A stretch of 64,000 nt of DNA from contig NC_092675.1 of assembly GCF_964355755.1 (NCBI RefSeq), positions 6,792,312 to 6,856,311 of the forward strand, in the 5' to 3' direction. Numbering within the stretch: the first letter of the stretch is position 1; each line of letters begins with the position of its first letter. This DNA is from Antedon mediterranea. Lineage: Eukaryota; Echinodermata; Crinoidea; Comatulida; Antedonidae. Made by a program: the position numbers and the translations under genes. A model generated the notes under the pieces. It had not been told where the DNA came from. It saw only the letters and a list, made by a program, of their open reading frames with translations, and made no database searches. This document shows, in pieces, positions 42,845-56,069 of this stretch.

Positions 42845-45800
42845 ATGTCTGTAAAAAAAGTAGCAAATAAGGTAAATTGTGATGTTTTTACTCCAAATAG
42901 AAAGAGTGTATCTGTGTAGGCTATCCCTCAACTCAAAAGAAGGGCCAGGCCTAGCTAGGTATATGTTTGTGGTATAGCTAGACTAGGCTAGGCCTAGCCT
43001 AGTTTAGTAGTACTAAGCTAGTTAGGCCGGCCAGGCCAGGCCAGGCCAGGCTAGGCCTACTTTGTAGCCTACGCATATTAGGCTAGGTAAGCCTCTAGAC
43101 CCCTCCATATAGAACTACTAATTAGCCCATCCCATGAATGCCTGCCCAACCAAGCTGGGTTGAACTACTTAGTAGTAAGTAATAATGAATGAATAGGCCT
43201 AGCCTAGGATTTACAGTAATCAATAATAATGTATATAATTATAGATACACAGTGTTTACTAGGCCTAGATTTGTTGATTTCAATTTCTAGTACTGCTGTA
43301 TGCCTAGGCCTACTGTTGCTAGGCCTATAGGGATCTCCGCCTACTGTATAGTAGTATAGTAGTAGGAGATAATATTTTTAGCTGAGTCATACAGAATACT
43401 TTTATTGGGTCGATTTATTGTCCCACAAATCCAATTTTTGGACAAAGTAATGAGGTAAATTTATTACTATTACTGTATGTGTTGTTTACAATTATTTTTT
43501 AAAGAGAAAATATCTTTTATTGCAGCATACATTGCTATTAAGTTTAAAGATGTACAGTATTGTCCACCAAAAACATGAAAAATGAAGATTAATTAAATCA
43601 AACTTTGAATATGTTATTTTGTAGTTTTAATAAAGTGAATCACTTCCGTAGAAAAAAATAACATGATAAATGGTTAAATTCAACCAAAAATCCATTGACT
43701 GGCAGCCAATTTGACCATTTTTTTGCTTTAAATTACAGTTTTTTCAGGTTACTAATTTTTTTTTCAATCCAATTTTTGGTCGAAGTCAATAACTATTAGG
43801 TGACATTCAAATGGCATATTCAAAACAAAAAAATTGAAAAAAATTATTTTTCTGGGGGACAATACATCTTTAGGTATTATATTGTTAAAATTAAATTAAT
43901 TATATTAAAATTATCAAATATTAACAATTCAATAGGTGGAATCATTGCATTTTGATTTTCTTTTGTTTGTCTTTGAACACTGCATAAAGAAAACCAATAA
44001 AAATGATAAGGGAATAGGAGTTTGTGATCGTTGTATTCACCAATCACTAAGTGATAATACTAAGTCAATAATAATAATTTCCTTTAAGTTTAAGTGGTAT
44101 TCATTTATACAGGATAATTATTAAATTTATATTGGGTGTTTCCCTTTATCAGGGCATCACGTATGCAAAACCCAGGAGAGCAACAAATCGCTCTCCTCAA
44201 ATCACCGAGGAGAGCAATTCGCTCTCCTTGAAAAAATTTTAAATCGCTCTCCTCAAATGTTTATGTAAATATGTAAAAAAATTACAATTATTAATTTTTT
44301 GTACACATTTTTTTTCCCAACAGGGGTGGGGATAACCCCCCCCCCCCCCCGCCGGGCACAACAAATGTATACTGTACCTCTCCCCTAAAATCCCCCACAC
44401 CCACCTTCACACAATATTTTCCGTGGGGATCGTAATATTCTACAGTAAAAAAACTCAAGCCAATTTTTTTTTTATGGCCTGGGTAGATTGGGTTTCAGGA
44501 GCCTGGAGAATCCTGTCCTGGCCAACTATGCCTTTAGCCTAGCTTTTCTAGCCTAGCTTGTTGGCCTAGAAATCAGACAGAACACCTGAAAAGTATTTAC
44601 CTGCAATTCATAAATTATACAATTCTAATATGCAACAGCCATTAAAATATTGATAATAAGTTACAAAAGTGTCATTTTAAAATAATTAAGAAAGATATTT
44701 GATCGTGTTTACATGTGTCACACATGGGCGCACGCACAATAGGGGAGGGCTGAGAGAGCTTCTAGAAGATGCTGACGTCACACGTCAGCACATGTTTTTA
44801 GGAGGATTTGAGTGACCAAAATTGGTTAGAACTTTCGAAGAAATAATCCATCTTCAAAATGATATAATTAAAGCAACCAGCAGCTAAGCTTTTTTAAATA
44901 ATAAACATTATATTTAGGCCTCCTATATTAATGTTTCCTTTTAAAATTAGATATATTTTATTAACTCGTTCCATAAAAACATAAAGGGAAAAATTATTGG
45001 TTGGGACATGATCTTCCTGTAAAGGAGGTGTTTCTATGACACCGTACTGGTTGCACTATGAGGCGATGAAGTAAACTCGCCCTTGAATGCGCGCAGGCAG
45101 GGGAATCCCCTTTGTTGGTGGTACCTCGCACTGGAGCGCGATGAATTGCTCTCCTTTTCGAAGGTTGTTGATTGCGATCGCGCTCGCGATCCTTAAAAAC
45201 GAGGGACTGCCATTAGGCTTGTAGCTTTATAACTTAGCTTATATATTATTAGCCTAGGCCTAGATTGGTTTTAACTTTAAAAAATCCAGGTGTTTTTAGG
45301 CCTCTTGACAGAAAAATCAACACTGTCAAAAGCTAGGCTCTATTTTGAAAATTAAGGAGCGCGATAAATTGCTCTCCTCGAAGCCTGTTGAGGAGCGCGG
45401 AGGAGCGCGGTCGCGCAGGCGCTCCTTATAAATGATGCCCTGCTTTATCTAAAAGTGTGAATGGTGAATAAAGCACGGTCTTCACAATCTGTTTTGACTA
45501 GTTGTCAAGAGGCAATTGATTGGGCCAGTGGTTGTCATGTATGAATTGATTCACACTAAGGTCTATTCTTTTCCGTTCAATAGGAACAACTTCTATTCTT
45601 TCTATCTTACTACATAGTACATACACTACAAAACTAGTATACTAGTATACTAGTATACAGCACTATTTATAGTATATCTGATTGATGTGTTGTAAAATTT
45701 AAACTAAATCATATATAAATATAAATATATTTAGATGTATGGCAGACATTTTAATGACTGTCAACTTCGCATGTATGCGAATAGGCTAGTTGTACTGGCT

Positions 45801-48800
45801 GTATAACATCTTCAACGAGTCTAATTGTATTGACATTCTATAATAAAACGAAAGCCAATGAACCATTCTATATTTTGATGCAAACATTTGTAGGGCTTAC
45901 TATATTGAAAATTTGAGGATAAAAATGTCAGTTTGAAATGAAAATAAAGCACTACTGTATTTGATTATTTAGAACAAGACAGGCAAGGTGGTAGTAGGGA
46001 TGTGGACACCTCAAATTATCTATGTCTTGTAGGTCAGCGCTAGGCTACTACTACTATATATTGGCTAGCTTGGCCTAGCTAGCTGTACAAATTGCTAAAA
46101 AACATTATAATAAAAATACATTTGCTTGTAGAAATGTCTGATGAACATTTTGTTTTATTATTTATTTTATCAAATTATTAATAGTTTAATTGCTAAATAA
46201 TACTACCCTGTCAAAATATGTGTTTATTCTTGCCATGGAGGTATTCTTGCGTTAATAAAAAAATGAGCTCGCAAGCAGGAAATACCCTCACTGAAATGTA
46301 CTGGTGGCAGTACAGAACAATGGGTCAATAAACATCCGGCAGTCAATGGGTTTTAAAGAACCCCGATCTGTTTGCATCACTTCACTGTCAGATAGGTAGC
46401 TTTCTAGCCAATCTGTAATACCTCAATGAGTCTAGGAAAGCAAATTAATCATGAACTGAGCTGTAGGGACAAATATGTTTTACACAATATGAATGATTGG
46501 ATGCCACTTTGTATCAAGGACTATTTAATTGGAAGCCTTTCTACTGCCAATAATGCAGTAGAAAACAAGCCTTGAATGTAAATAAGGAAACCACTCTACT
46601 GTACTACCCAGACTACCTAATAACTTAATTACACTTTACTATCAGTACTGTGTAGAAGAATTAATCAGTAAGATTGACTTGCTGTACTGTGTGTTCTTGT
46701 CATTAAATTAATTAATTTTACTCATAATGTAAAAATTATGTTTTGATTAATTGCATGCAATTAGTGAATTTTCATTGCAATACAAGCTCTTTGTATTCAT
46801 TCAACAGGATGTGCTGTAGTGCATTATTGCTAATAAGTCCTTTTATGATTCCTTTTATCTCCATGAGATAAAGAGCATTCAATTACAATTGCCTATTTTA
46901 ATTTCAAAAGATAAATTAAAAGTTTATATTGTAATGGATTCAGATTTATACTTGCCTCAATATACAATAACCATATCAATACGCAGTGGACTAAATGTAA
47001 TCTTTAATCTCCTTTTATGAGTGCTGCCACCAAACAGTACTCATTCCTTCCACAACAGAGGCTGGGAGATGGACCTCCTACTTTTCCCTATGATACACTG
47101 GGTGGGTGGCGCATGCACACAAGTTATGTGTACAGTACACTGCACTTCCAATTTAAAATTATCTGAGAAGAGTGTTCTACCATCCAATTAACTAACTTTA
47201 TAATGTAGCCAACGTCATACATTTGATACAATTCTTCCTTTTTGTATTGTATTTTTAATAGTTTTAATAATTTTATGATACAAGAAGCTTTTAATCTGTA
47301 TGTATTATACTTAACCTAGCTTTTAATGTATATTTGTGTATTTAGTTGTAATCTTCTGAATTTGTATAGTATATCTTTTTTTTGTATATTTCATGCCAAT
47401 TTCAAATGAATTTCCATTTTTATTACTATGGACAATAAAATAGTATCGGTATCAGTATGATCGAGGAGAATCTGTGCCCATTTGCAGATATAATTTGCGA
47501 CTCAACTTGGCCAATCGGATCTGTTCTGTACTTTGCATACTTTAAATTATAAACAAAATTTAAAAAGATTATATAACAATTTAGGTACTACATTATATAA
47601 CGCAACCAAGGAACTAAGTTTTTACACTGTACCCAGATCAATATGTACAAATTAAAAAGATTTTGCAAGCAATTTTTCATTTCAGTGTGGTTGTTGCACT
47701 GTATGCCAAAACGCATTATCTGTAATTTTTCTTGAGGTGTGCCCGAGTTTTAAAGTTTCATCTTTATTGTATTTTTCCAGAAAGAATTTGATGCAGAGAT
47801 TGCGGGCGCCAGCGGACTTGTTGTCGTGGATTTTTTTGCGACTTGGTGTGGCCCCTGTAGAGCGATTTCTCCAAAAGTAGAGGTAATAACATTTTACAAC
47901 CATGGACATTTCCTGCGTTCAGGATGAAATAAAGTTTATCTGCATCCATGAAAATGAAAACCTATTTCAATAACCAATATCAATAACCAGTGTTTTCTTC
48001 TCAAATATTTTCCATAAAATGTGTATTTATACCTTATGACTTCTTACAAGCTGAATTTCAACACATGAAGATTTGGCATCGTGTATGTTCTATTACGAGT
48101 TGCATTTTGTAATTTCCTGCTTCAGTTTTTAAAATCAATTTTGTGACATTTCTGTGTGTGAACTCACCAAAAAGCCAGTCCAATGATATGTACATTGTAT
48201 AATAATCATGGACATAATGAATATCCTTAAAATAAAAAAAATAATAATAAAATTGAATCGTTGTTTGTTCTATTTAATGGGGCACATCGACAGAAATATA
48301 GTATAAAAAAACAATATAACAAAAAACATTCATTATTAAATCATATACATTTGATAAAACTACAATTTACCAAATTAAGACTGTGATTTCTGTATTTTGT
48401 CAACAGTCCATGGCTGCAGAATTTACCACCGTTCTCTTCTTGAAAGTTGATGTTGATGAGAATTCTGTAAGTTTCAAATTTATTTTATTATTTGTTGCAA
48501 TTAATTCTCAATAGAACTATAGAAATGGAAGCTGTGGATGTCAATTGTCATTCCGCTGTGGATGCCATTCCGTTGTGGATGTCAATTGTCATTCCGCTGT
48601 GGATGCCATTCCGTTTTAGATGTCATTCCGCTGTGGATGCCATTCCACTGCAGATGCCATTCCGCTGTGGATGTCAATTGTCATTCCGCTGTGGATGCCA
48701 TTCCGCTGTGGATGTCATTCCACTGTGGATGCCGTTCTGCTGTGTATGTCATTCTGCTGTAGATACCATTGCACTGCAGATGTGCTGCCATTCCGCTGTG

Positions 48801-50757
48801 GATGCCATTGCACTACGGATGCCACTCCACTGTAGATACCATTCCGCTGCAGATGTGCTGCCATTCCGCTGCGTATACTGCTAGCTGAACATCTCCCATT
48901 TACTACACATACAACAACTGACTGCTGGTGGAAACCATCCATCAACAACATTTCTTGGCAAATCAATGCTTTCTGGAAAACAGGCTTACTAATAAAGAAT
49001 ACTGTATTTAAAAATAACAATACATATTACAGTTTTAACTCTAATTTTAAATAGGACACCGCTGAGGCAGAAGAAATTAGTGCGATGCCTACTTTTAAAT
49101 TCTATAAGAATGGAGCAAAGGTATGGGCTTACATATTTTTATACTTCTTTTTTATTATTAATTTGGTGAGAGTCGCAAAACGTCTGATTGAATTACTTAA
49201 TAATAATAATAAATGAAAACTTGTCTAGCGCCAGTGTCCCCCATCCATGTGGCACCCATGGCACTTTATGCATTAGCAAAGTGCGAGTACATCAGCGAAT
49301 AGCGACGTCTTCAGGTTGGTCTTGAAACTGTTCAGACTAGTTTGAGAATTTAACTGTTGCTAGTAAACTGTTCCATATAGTTCACTGCAACGTAAAAAGA
49401 TCACTGATTTTTTGCTCTATGCTCTTGAACAAGGTTTTCTGAAATTGATCGTAGGCCTCTGCAGGATGATTCATAACGATCCACAAGGTCAGATAAGTAA
49501 GCTTAGCTCCCTGATGCAAAGCTACAGTACTTTGCTGTAATTAAATTATAATCTTGGTGCTGTACCAGCTGTTGCTTCATTGGGCTAGAACCTAACCCCA
49601 GCCATCAGCTCAAACAAACTGATTGCCTGCCTGGAATTAATAATAATAATAATAATAATAGTTCATTCTTATATAGCGCATATAAGCAAGCTCTCAATGC
49701 GCTGAACATTATTACCCCAGTCATTTTTTTTTGGGGATCAAACACGATGGAAACATACTCCCATAATGCAGCTAGTAATCAGCGCAAAGTTGTGTCTTGA
49801 TCTAACCGGGTACCCATTTATACACCTGGGTGGAGAGAGGCAAACGTAAGTAAAGTATCTTGCCTAAGGATACAAGCAATGCGGCGAGATCAGTAATCCA
49901 ACGTCCAACAGGGTTTTGAATGAGAATTTTTTTTCTCAAATATGTACTTGATATACAATTCACTTTACAGTAGAGCAAAATATCTCATCAATTAACATAG
50001 CCACCTGAGCCTGGTTATTTCGCAGTAGTTATTAAATTATTTTTCAATCACCAAATTGGTAACTGAAAAATAATTTCAAAATCAATGGATATACTTTGTA
50101 CAGAAATTCAGTTTGTGTTTTGGTAATCGTTCCCTGATCTTTGGTTGTGTTTTCAAAAACTTTGTACGTGTAAAAAAGATGAAGTACAATATATGAAATA
50201 AAATTGGTAACCACTAATAAAACTGGTGAAATGATATACAAATACAGTAATATTATTGAACATCTCTTTCTCTCTCTCTGATATTATTTCTTATTTATCC
50301 TTCTTACATAGTAGGCCTACTGTATATTTATATATATTTATTTTTTATATCTTTAATTTTGTATTTTTATATTGTAATTTATTTTTTGTATTAACTGTTT
50401 GTATAGTTTGAGGGTCCCTCATGATCAGCTTATGCTGTATGTATCACCCTCATTAAATATTTCCTTTTAGGAGGCTAGGCCAAGGGCTAAACCATTACCC
50501 ACAAGCGTAATTTGGGACGCGTGGTTGAATGTGCGGTTGCTCACTGTACTGTGTAAATGAATGTGCAAAACAAAAATCCTGTACGATGATAAATTGTGCA
50601 AGTGACAATCCTCAATTGACAAGATGTGTGTGATATTACAATATGAATTGATATATGTTGATTAATGTTTTATCCTATTTTTGTCTCGGTGCAGGTTGAC
50701 GAATTAACTGGGGCCAATGAAGCTAAACTGAGAGGACTCATCGAAAAACACAAATAA
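42845..50757 (+). CDS. TXN: Cytosolic thioredoxin, complete
   Basis: Five exons: 42845-42871, 47781-47882, 48407-48466, 49055-49120, 50695-50757, all phase 0, giving 105 residues, the same length as human TXN. Exon 1 encodes MSVKKVANK. The redox centre W-C-G-P-C falls at Cys32/Cys35, the buried Asp26 is in V-V-V-D-F-F, and the cis-Pro motif M-P-T-F is present. The end G-A-N-E-A-K-L-R matches the human G-A-N-K-E-K-L-E segment. It reduces protein disulfides using thioredoxin reductase. The extra regulatory cysteines of human TXN (62, 69, 73) are absent, leaving only the active-site pair. Intron 1 is 4.9 kb and holds two mobile elements. AATAAA at 51043 and 51058. Confidence 0.93.
42945..43080. 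repeat. GGCCAGG/TAGGCCTA-rich cluster in thioredoxin intron 1
   Basis: Dense run of AGGCCTAG, AGGCCGG and four CCAGG units in tandem (about 43027-43052). It is the strongest local concentration of the genome-wide TAGGCCTA-type motif. Confidence 0.6.
43548..43869. mobile_element. TTAA-flanked miniature element, family B copy 3 (thioredoxin intron 1)
   Basis: Left flank TTAA (43544-43547), right flank TTAG. Ends AGATGTACAGTATTGTCC (small insertion) and GGGGGACAATACATCT. Body as in the IL-17 introns. Confidence 0.82.
44150..45442. mobile_element. 1293-bp hAT-like element with 6-bp target duplication (thioredoxin intron 1)
   Basis: Starts CAGGGCATCACGT and ends AATGATGCCCTG. CTTTAT flanks both sides (44144-44149, 45443-45448). 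Subterminal repeats of the palindromic type GGAGAGCAATTCGCTCTCC occur three times on the left (44172-44258) and twice or more on the right (about 45140, 45355-45425). These are probable transposase-binding arrays. No transposase frame. Contains a poly-C/G-rich tract near 44335. Confidence 0.85.
45443..47780. other. Remainder of thioredoxin intron 1; no gene seen
   Basis: A (CTAGTATA)n microsatellite lies at 45632-45659. 47220-47460 ends in GGACAATAAAATAGTATCGGT, resembling a plus-strand retroposon 3' end. Otherwise unassigned. Confidence 0.4.
48534..48877. repeat. 17-bp minisatellite in thioredoxin intron 3, about 20 units
   Basis: Unit ATTCCGCTGTGGATGCC with variants; some units carry a GTCAATTGTC insertion giving a higher-order pattern. 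Open in all three plus frames because the unit lacks stops and 17 is not divisible by 3; not a gene. Confidence 0.9.
49190..49910 (-). mobile_element. Two retroposon 3' tails in thioredoxin intron 4
   Basis: About 49194-49510 begins with (TAA)n and CTTGTCTAGCGCC. About 49640-49910 begins with (TAA)n, then TTCTTATATAGCGC, AATGCGCTGAACA, and later TACCCATTTATACACCTGGG. The second is a repeat type widespread in marine invertebrate genomes. Orientation (tail at the left) implies minus-strand copies. No coding part. Confidence 0.55.
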
Positions 50758-53700
50758 TAATAATACAAGAATCATTAAACCAATTTTGGTATTTTTCTAT
50801 CGTAATATACAGAGAAGTAAAAGTAAAATGACTTAAATTTAGAGATAGTCTTATTGTTAATTAGGTACAATAAGTTCGAAATTATACCCACCAGTAACCA
50901 AAGCCTTCATCGCGCTATAGATTAGTCTCTTTGATACAATTAACCACAATAACTAGTTTGACTAAAACCAAACAGATGATTAACAGACCAGAGCAGGTTA
51001 ACTTGGAGAGTCATGTAATATTAAATCGTTTTCATTGCTTTTAATAAATTTCAGAGCAATAAAATATTTTTGCTTGATTGTGTTTTGAACTGAATGTAAT
51101 TGTAATAGTTTAGTTACTTCTAAGCACATTCTTTTTTAAATATATATTTGTCATTTTGTTATATTTAGTATTCGCCATGTTGAGTTGTTGTATTCCTTAT
51201 TCCATTCAATTGTTAAAAGAAAATCAAACAGGATATCTATTCAGAAATAACACCAAATGTATAACCTTGATTTTTTTTATACTAACAAACAAAATTGTGT
51301 AGGATTACAGAGCTTACCGAGTTTTCATTTGTTACTAGCCACGTTTGTACACACTGTTAGTTATTATGTTAAGATCTTTAAGCCCATGTATCTTTCTGTG
51401 TGTGACAATAATAAGTAATTAAATACAAAAAAATAGTGTTACAGCATTTAAAATCAGGTGGTTTAATGAATGAATTTCATTCTATTAAATAAAATGTATG
51501 TCAAAAATGTCTGTTAGTGGTGTGCTTTTAATTGTATAATAGAGTAGAAACCTGTATTAAGGTGACACCTTCGAGGACTAACAAAGTGCCCTTGGGGGTT
51601 GGTCATATTTCCCCTTGTTTGTTTTAGTGTCCGCTTACTATTACTGTATAAACTATAGGCCAAATATGTAGGCAATGCACCAGTAGCCGATGCAGAAATC
51701 TGAAGTAAGGAGAGGTGGGGTACTAGTAGTGTAAATGAAGTGCTGAAGAGGGGAAAGTCCGTACTTTGTTAGTCACATCTTGAACCCGCCTATGTGTACC
51801 TTGAATTAGTGTGTTGTAAAGTGTGTTTAAAATAATCCTTCACTTTTGATTGGTCAATTCGCTTGTGTTGTGGCTTGCATTCCTGCGCTGCGTCCTAGTG
51901 GGAACCGAACATATTGAGTACTTTGATTAATTTAAATTCTTGATGACGTGTAAAAAAAAAGGGAAAACCCCAAACCAGACTCTACGGCAGAACACTTTGT
52001 AACACCTCAATTTCATGTGAAACGAACGAGAGAAATTCTGAAAACATCTCACAAAATACATAGTCAGGGGACATCGATATGAACATGCCTCGAAGAATTG
52101 TGTGTGGCACTGAAGGCACCCAGTATCTGATATTTGGTTGCCCTCTAAATTTCTTAAAAAAACCTTAGTGGCGTCTGAAATGAGCAAGATCAAGAATAGA
52201 CTGTGTTCTTGTATTCCACAACCGATAAAACATTGTCATCTGGCTTGGTTGTTTATTTTAGTGCCCCAAGTACATTTGTGGGCTTCCCCGAAACTCAGCT
52301 GATTCTGAGAGATCTCGACATTTTATTTGGGTCCCAACAAAGGTGTACTCCTAATAGATGTTCTATTGTAACACGTATATATACAGGGCAATGTCGTAAC
52401 AAACCCTACACCATCTGAATCAAGATGAAGTATTGCTGGCAAGGTACCTCTAAATTGATATTTTGTGATGTAATATTGAATACAAAATATTTAAACACAC
52501 ACATAATGTTCGCATATTATGTAAATTATTTTTATTCATGACTGGAGGCAGACTTAAGCGTTTATGAAGTTGACATTTTTAAAATTCATACAAAAATAGA
52601 TTTAAATGTCTGCATTTAAGAAGTTGCAGATACGACACACATACAGACAGTTAATAGTGAATGAGAATATGAAATCTACAAACTTAATCGAATTCTACTT
52701 CATAAAATGATACTATTGAAAGACAACAATTATTTTACACGTCATTGTATGCGATTGTTTTATTAGAGGTCATAAATACTGTATCCAAATGTTATACGTC
52801 ATAATGTATGCATAATTTTTAATACAGTACAATCTCAAAAATGGCATTAATCGTGTACAGGTTTCTTCTTCTATAAAGCTTCTAAGATTATTGGGATAAT
52901 ATTGTTTACATTTTGTTAAAATTGAACCATACATAAAAAGACGAACACAATTGTAAGGATTGTTGACCCGATAATACACGTTTGGTAGAATCAGGAGGAA
53001 TCATGTTGAGGTGTGCAAGAGGGTATTTAAAATCCTCGTGTACAATCGAACAAACTACATGCTATTCTTAATCAGTGCTTATATTAATCTACGTATTTTC
53101 ATGTGCATAGAGTAGTTAGAAATATTAAATCTGCATAATACTATTTTACAGGCAGGTAGTATATTCTGTACATGTATTTACACGTGTACAAACAGTGGAA
53201 TAGGATAGGAGCTTTACTATTAATACTCCTGCTCATAGATTGTATATACTATGTATAATATCAATTTATACACACACATGGTCTAGTAAATAATTAAATT
53301 AGCGGTAAAGATAACCTGTAGACAATATACAACTCAGTCAATTCTGTGGGTGTCGATATAAATGATGTACTTGCTATGCAAAACAGTCACCAATTATAAG
53401 CAACGATAATCGATCACATTGAGCCGAAATGTTGGTGGTCAGAATTTCGGTCTCCAAAATGTGACCTTAAGGAAACATTTAGAAATTATGTTTGTCTTCA
53501 ATTTAAAGTAACAATCGCATCATTATTATTGATAATATCCTATGTATTATCATCAAAAAGGAAAGTATACGGTACATCTAGAGTAGATTGTTTGTTTGCA
53601 AAGTTAAAAAAAAGAGCGTTGTATAAACTTTTTGAGAGTTAATGGGATTCTCAATCTCGATGAGGGCAGTGTTTAAGTACGTGTTAGGTTTAATAGTAAA

Positions 53701-55144
53701 AGAATTGAAAAAGAATAATTGTAAAGGCTTTTTACTACTACTAGGCCTATTAACTGAATACGTAATTCGTCCTTAAAATGTAGGCCTAATATCTGTACTT
53801 TATGCCCGGTACTACACAACCGTCTGATAGGTTATTAGGCCTAATTATTATCATAACTAATTTAATGCAAAATACGAGAATAGTCCGTTTTTGTAACAAG
53901 TATATTACGGTATTAATTATTAATCAAAAAATCATTTACTGGCTATACCTCTTGTAATATTCGTGCGGTAGGTTAACGTACTTTTATATTACATTTTAGG
54001 CAGCCAATACTTTGAGTTCTTTGAATGTTACATGCTAAAAATACAAACGATTTCCGTGTGAAGGATTCTAAACAGCATGGCACTGAAAGTTATATTTTCG
54101 AAAGCCCTACATTATGACAATTAATTTGCAACATAAAGTCTGCGCTGCATAGCTTAAACGAGCATAATAATTATATTCGTGCTTATGAAAACCTGTATTT
54201 GGCAGATGAGTCCAGCTCATTGACTGATACAAAGTATGAAACCTCATTAGTAGGCCTATACAATGATCAACACATTAAAACGTATAATATTTACATATTA
54301 CATTCATTTTGTACAACTTTATATAAGAATTGTTCAGTATACAAACCAACACAATTAACTAGATATGTAAATTATTTTAAGAAACATGGACGAAATCTTA
54401 AATATTAAATTTATGCGCCGTGTGTACCCAGTACACAGATATCGTAATCATTGCCTGCCTGTTGACCACAACGACTGAATGGAAATAATTATGTCGACAA
54501 TAACACTACGACGAAATTATCCAAGTAAAGTAAAAGATTTTTACAAAATAAGTATTAGTTGGGTAAAAGAAGTGAGTTTCCTATTAATTTATAGGCGACT
54601 TCGTCCAGGTTTCGCTGCATGCACTAGCTCTACTATTATTATAGCGTCATTAGTAACGTACGTAGTATCTCGCACCAAATATCAACACTCATGTTTGCAC
54701 TAAATTATTACTCATTGCATTTGTTTTCCCAATGTTATCTAATTAATATATTATAATAGTGACATTTCATAATGACTGTTGAATTTTATATTGTAATATT
54801 ACATAGGATAACGTGTTTGGTCAAAATGGTATATCACGTGACTAGCCATCCAAGAGGATCCGAAACGTTATTTTACACTAGGACATTATATCTGTTATAG
54901 TGAACAGTCCCTGACGTCACACCGGATTGTCATCAGTGGAGTCAATCTCGAAAGTGAAGTAAGTCTCTTTTACAAAATCATCGATGAAAAAAAATAATTA
55001 TCAGTGTACAGAATTCGTTGTGAATTCCTCTGCAGATAATAAATACGATCATCACACCTATTAATGCATGTTGTTCCTGCTGTATGTAATCCACCAACTC
55101 TACTAAAAGTGTAACTTTTTTTTTGATGATTATAATAAAAAAGC
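50758..55144. other. Thioredoxin 3' UTR then a gene-poor stretch
   Basis: The UTR probably ends shortly after the AATAAA pair at 51043-51063. 51848-51905 is a fragment of the element at 55311 (TTGATTGGTCAATTCGCTTG, TGCGTCCTAGTGGGAAC). Open frames at 52203, 54199 and 54479 have neither splice context nor recognisable domains. Confidence 0.45.
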
Positions 55145-55147
55145 TTA

Positions 55148-55680
55148 AGGCCCGTTTACACTAGGACGATAACGATCTACGATAACTATAAGATAAACAT
55201 GCATTTTACATAAAACAAAGAATTAGAAAGAACTTTTAGAACAATTAATGAAAATAATAATATTTCCACATGTCCAATCAAATTACGTTATGATTAGTAA
55301 AGCTTGGTTCCCACTAGAACGTAACGCAAGGACGTAAACGCAAAGCAAGCGTTCTAACAAATGACAAGCGAAGATATAGAAAGTTAGCAATCACAAGCGA
55401 ATAAGCCATCGCTTGTGATTGGTCAATTCACTTGCGTTGCGTTACGTCCTTGTGTTGCGTCGCTAGTGGGAACTACGCTTAAGAGCAACATTGTGACGAT
55501 ACAACGATTATTATTCTTGTTATTGATCATGTCGTCATTTGAATTTAGAAAACATTTATTTTTCTATCAAAGGACAGCATAAATGGTTATGCTATAGTTC
55601 TAGAATGAAAACTTCTTATATTTCTTTTGTTTTATGTAAAAAAAAAAAAGAATGATTATCGTCCTAGTATGTTTCAGCCT
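55148..55680. mobile_element. 533-bp miniature element, TTA duplication, PIF/Harbinger-like (outer)
   Basis: Ends AGGCCCGTTTACACTAGGAC (left) and GTCCTAGTATGTTTCAGCCT (right) are inverted repeats extending through GGACGATAA/TTATCGTCC. TTA flanks both sides (55145-55147, 55681-55683). Interrupted by the element at 55311. Confidence 0.75.
55311..55479. mobile_element. 169-bp miniature element, TAA duplication (nested)
   Basis: Ends AGCTTGGTTCCCACTAG and CTAGTGGGAACTACGCT, with TAA on each side (55308-55310, 55480-55482). Inner arms CAAGCGAATAAGCCATCGCTTG and GTAACGCAAGGACGTAA/TTACGTCC.. also pair. It lies wholly within the 55148-55680 element. Confidence 0.8.
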
Positions 55681-56069
55681 TTAAATAGAAAAATAATGAA
55701 TTTAAAAGTATATATGTTGTATTGTATTTTATAACGTACAAAATAGGAAAATTTACAATAGCATAAATAACAATATTACGAAGGCATACATACTTTTGAG
55801 TTACACATGTAATTTATGTTTAGTGGGTCAACCACTTATTTCCATACGGAAGATGATTACAAATAAAAATTATAGAAAATATTTTAGACATATCATATTT
55901 ACAAAGGTATATTCTATTATAAAAGGATTAGGACGCACATTATTCTTAATTTAATCTACTTAAGCGTTTATGACTCATAGCAAGAAAACATCATTCCCTA
56001 TTATGATTATTGGTTATTTGAAAACAAAATGGTATATGTTATTAAATATTTTATTAATAAAAAATGAGA

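Noticed and set aside
48492-49020. Cys/His-rich proteins of up to 130 residues
   Set aside because: Translations of the 17-bp minisatellite inside a thioredoxin intron; the apparent Cys/His pattern comes from the repeat unit.
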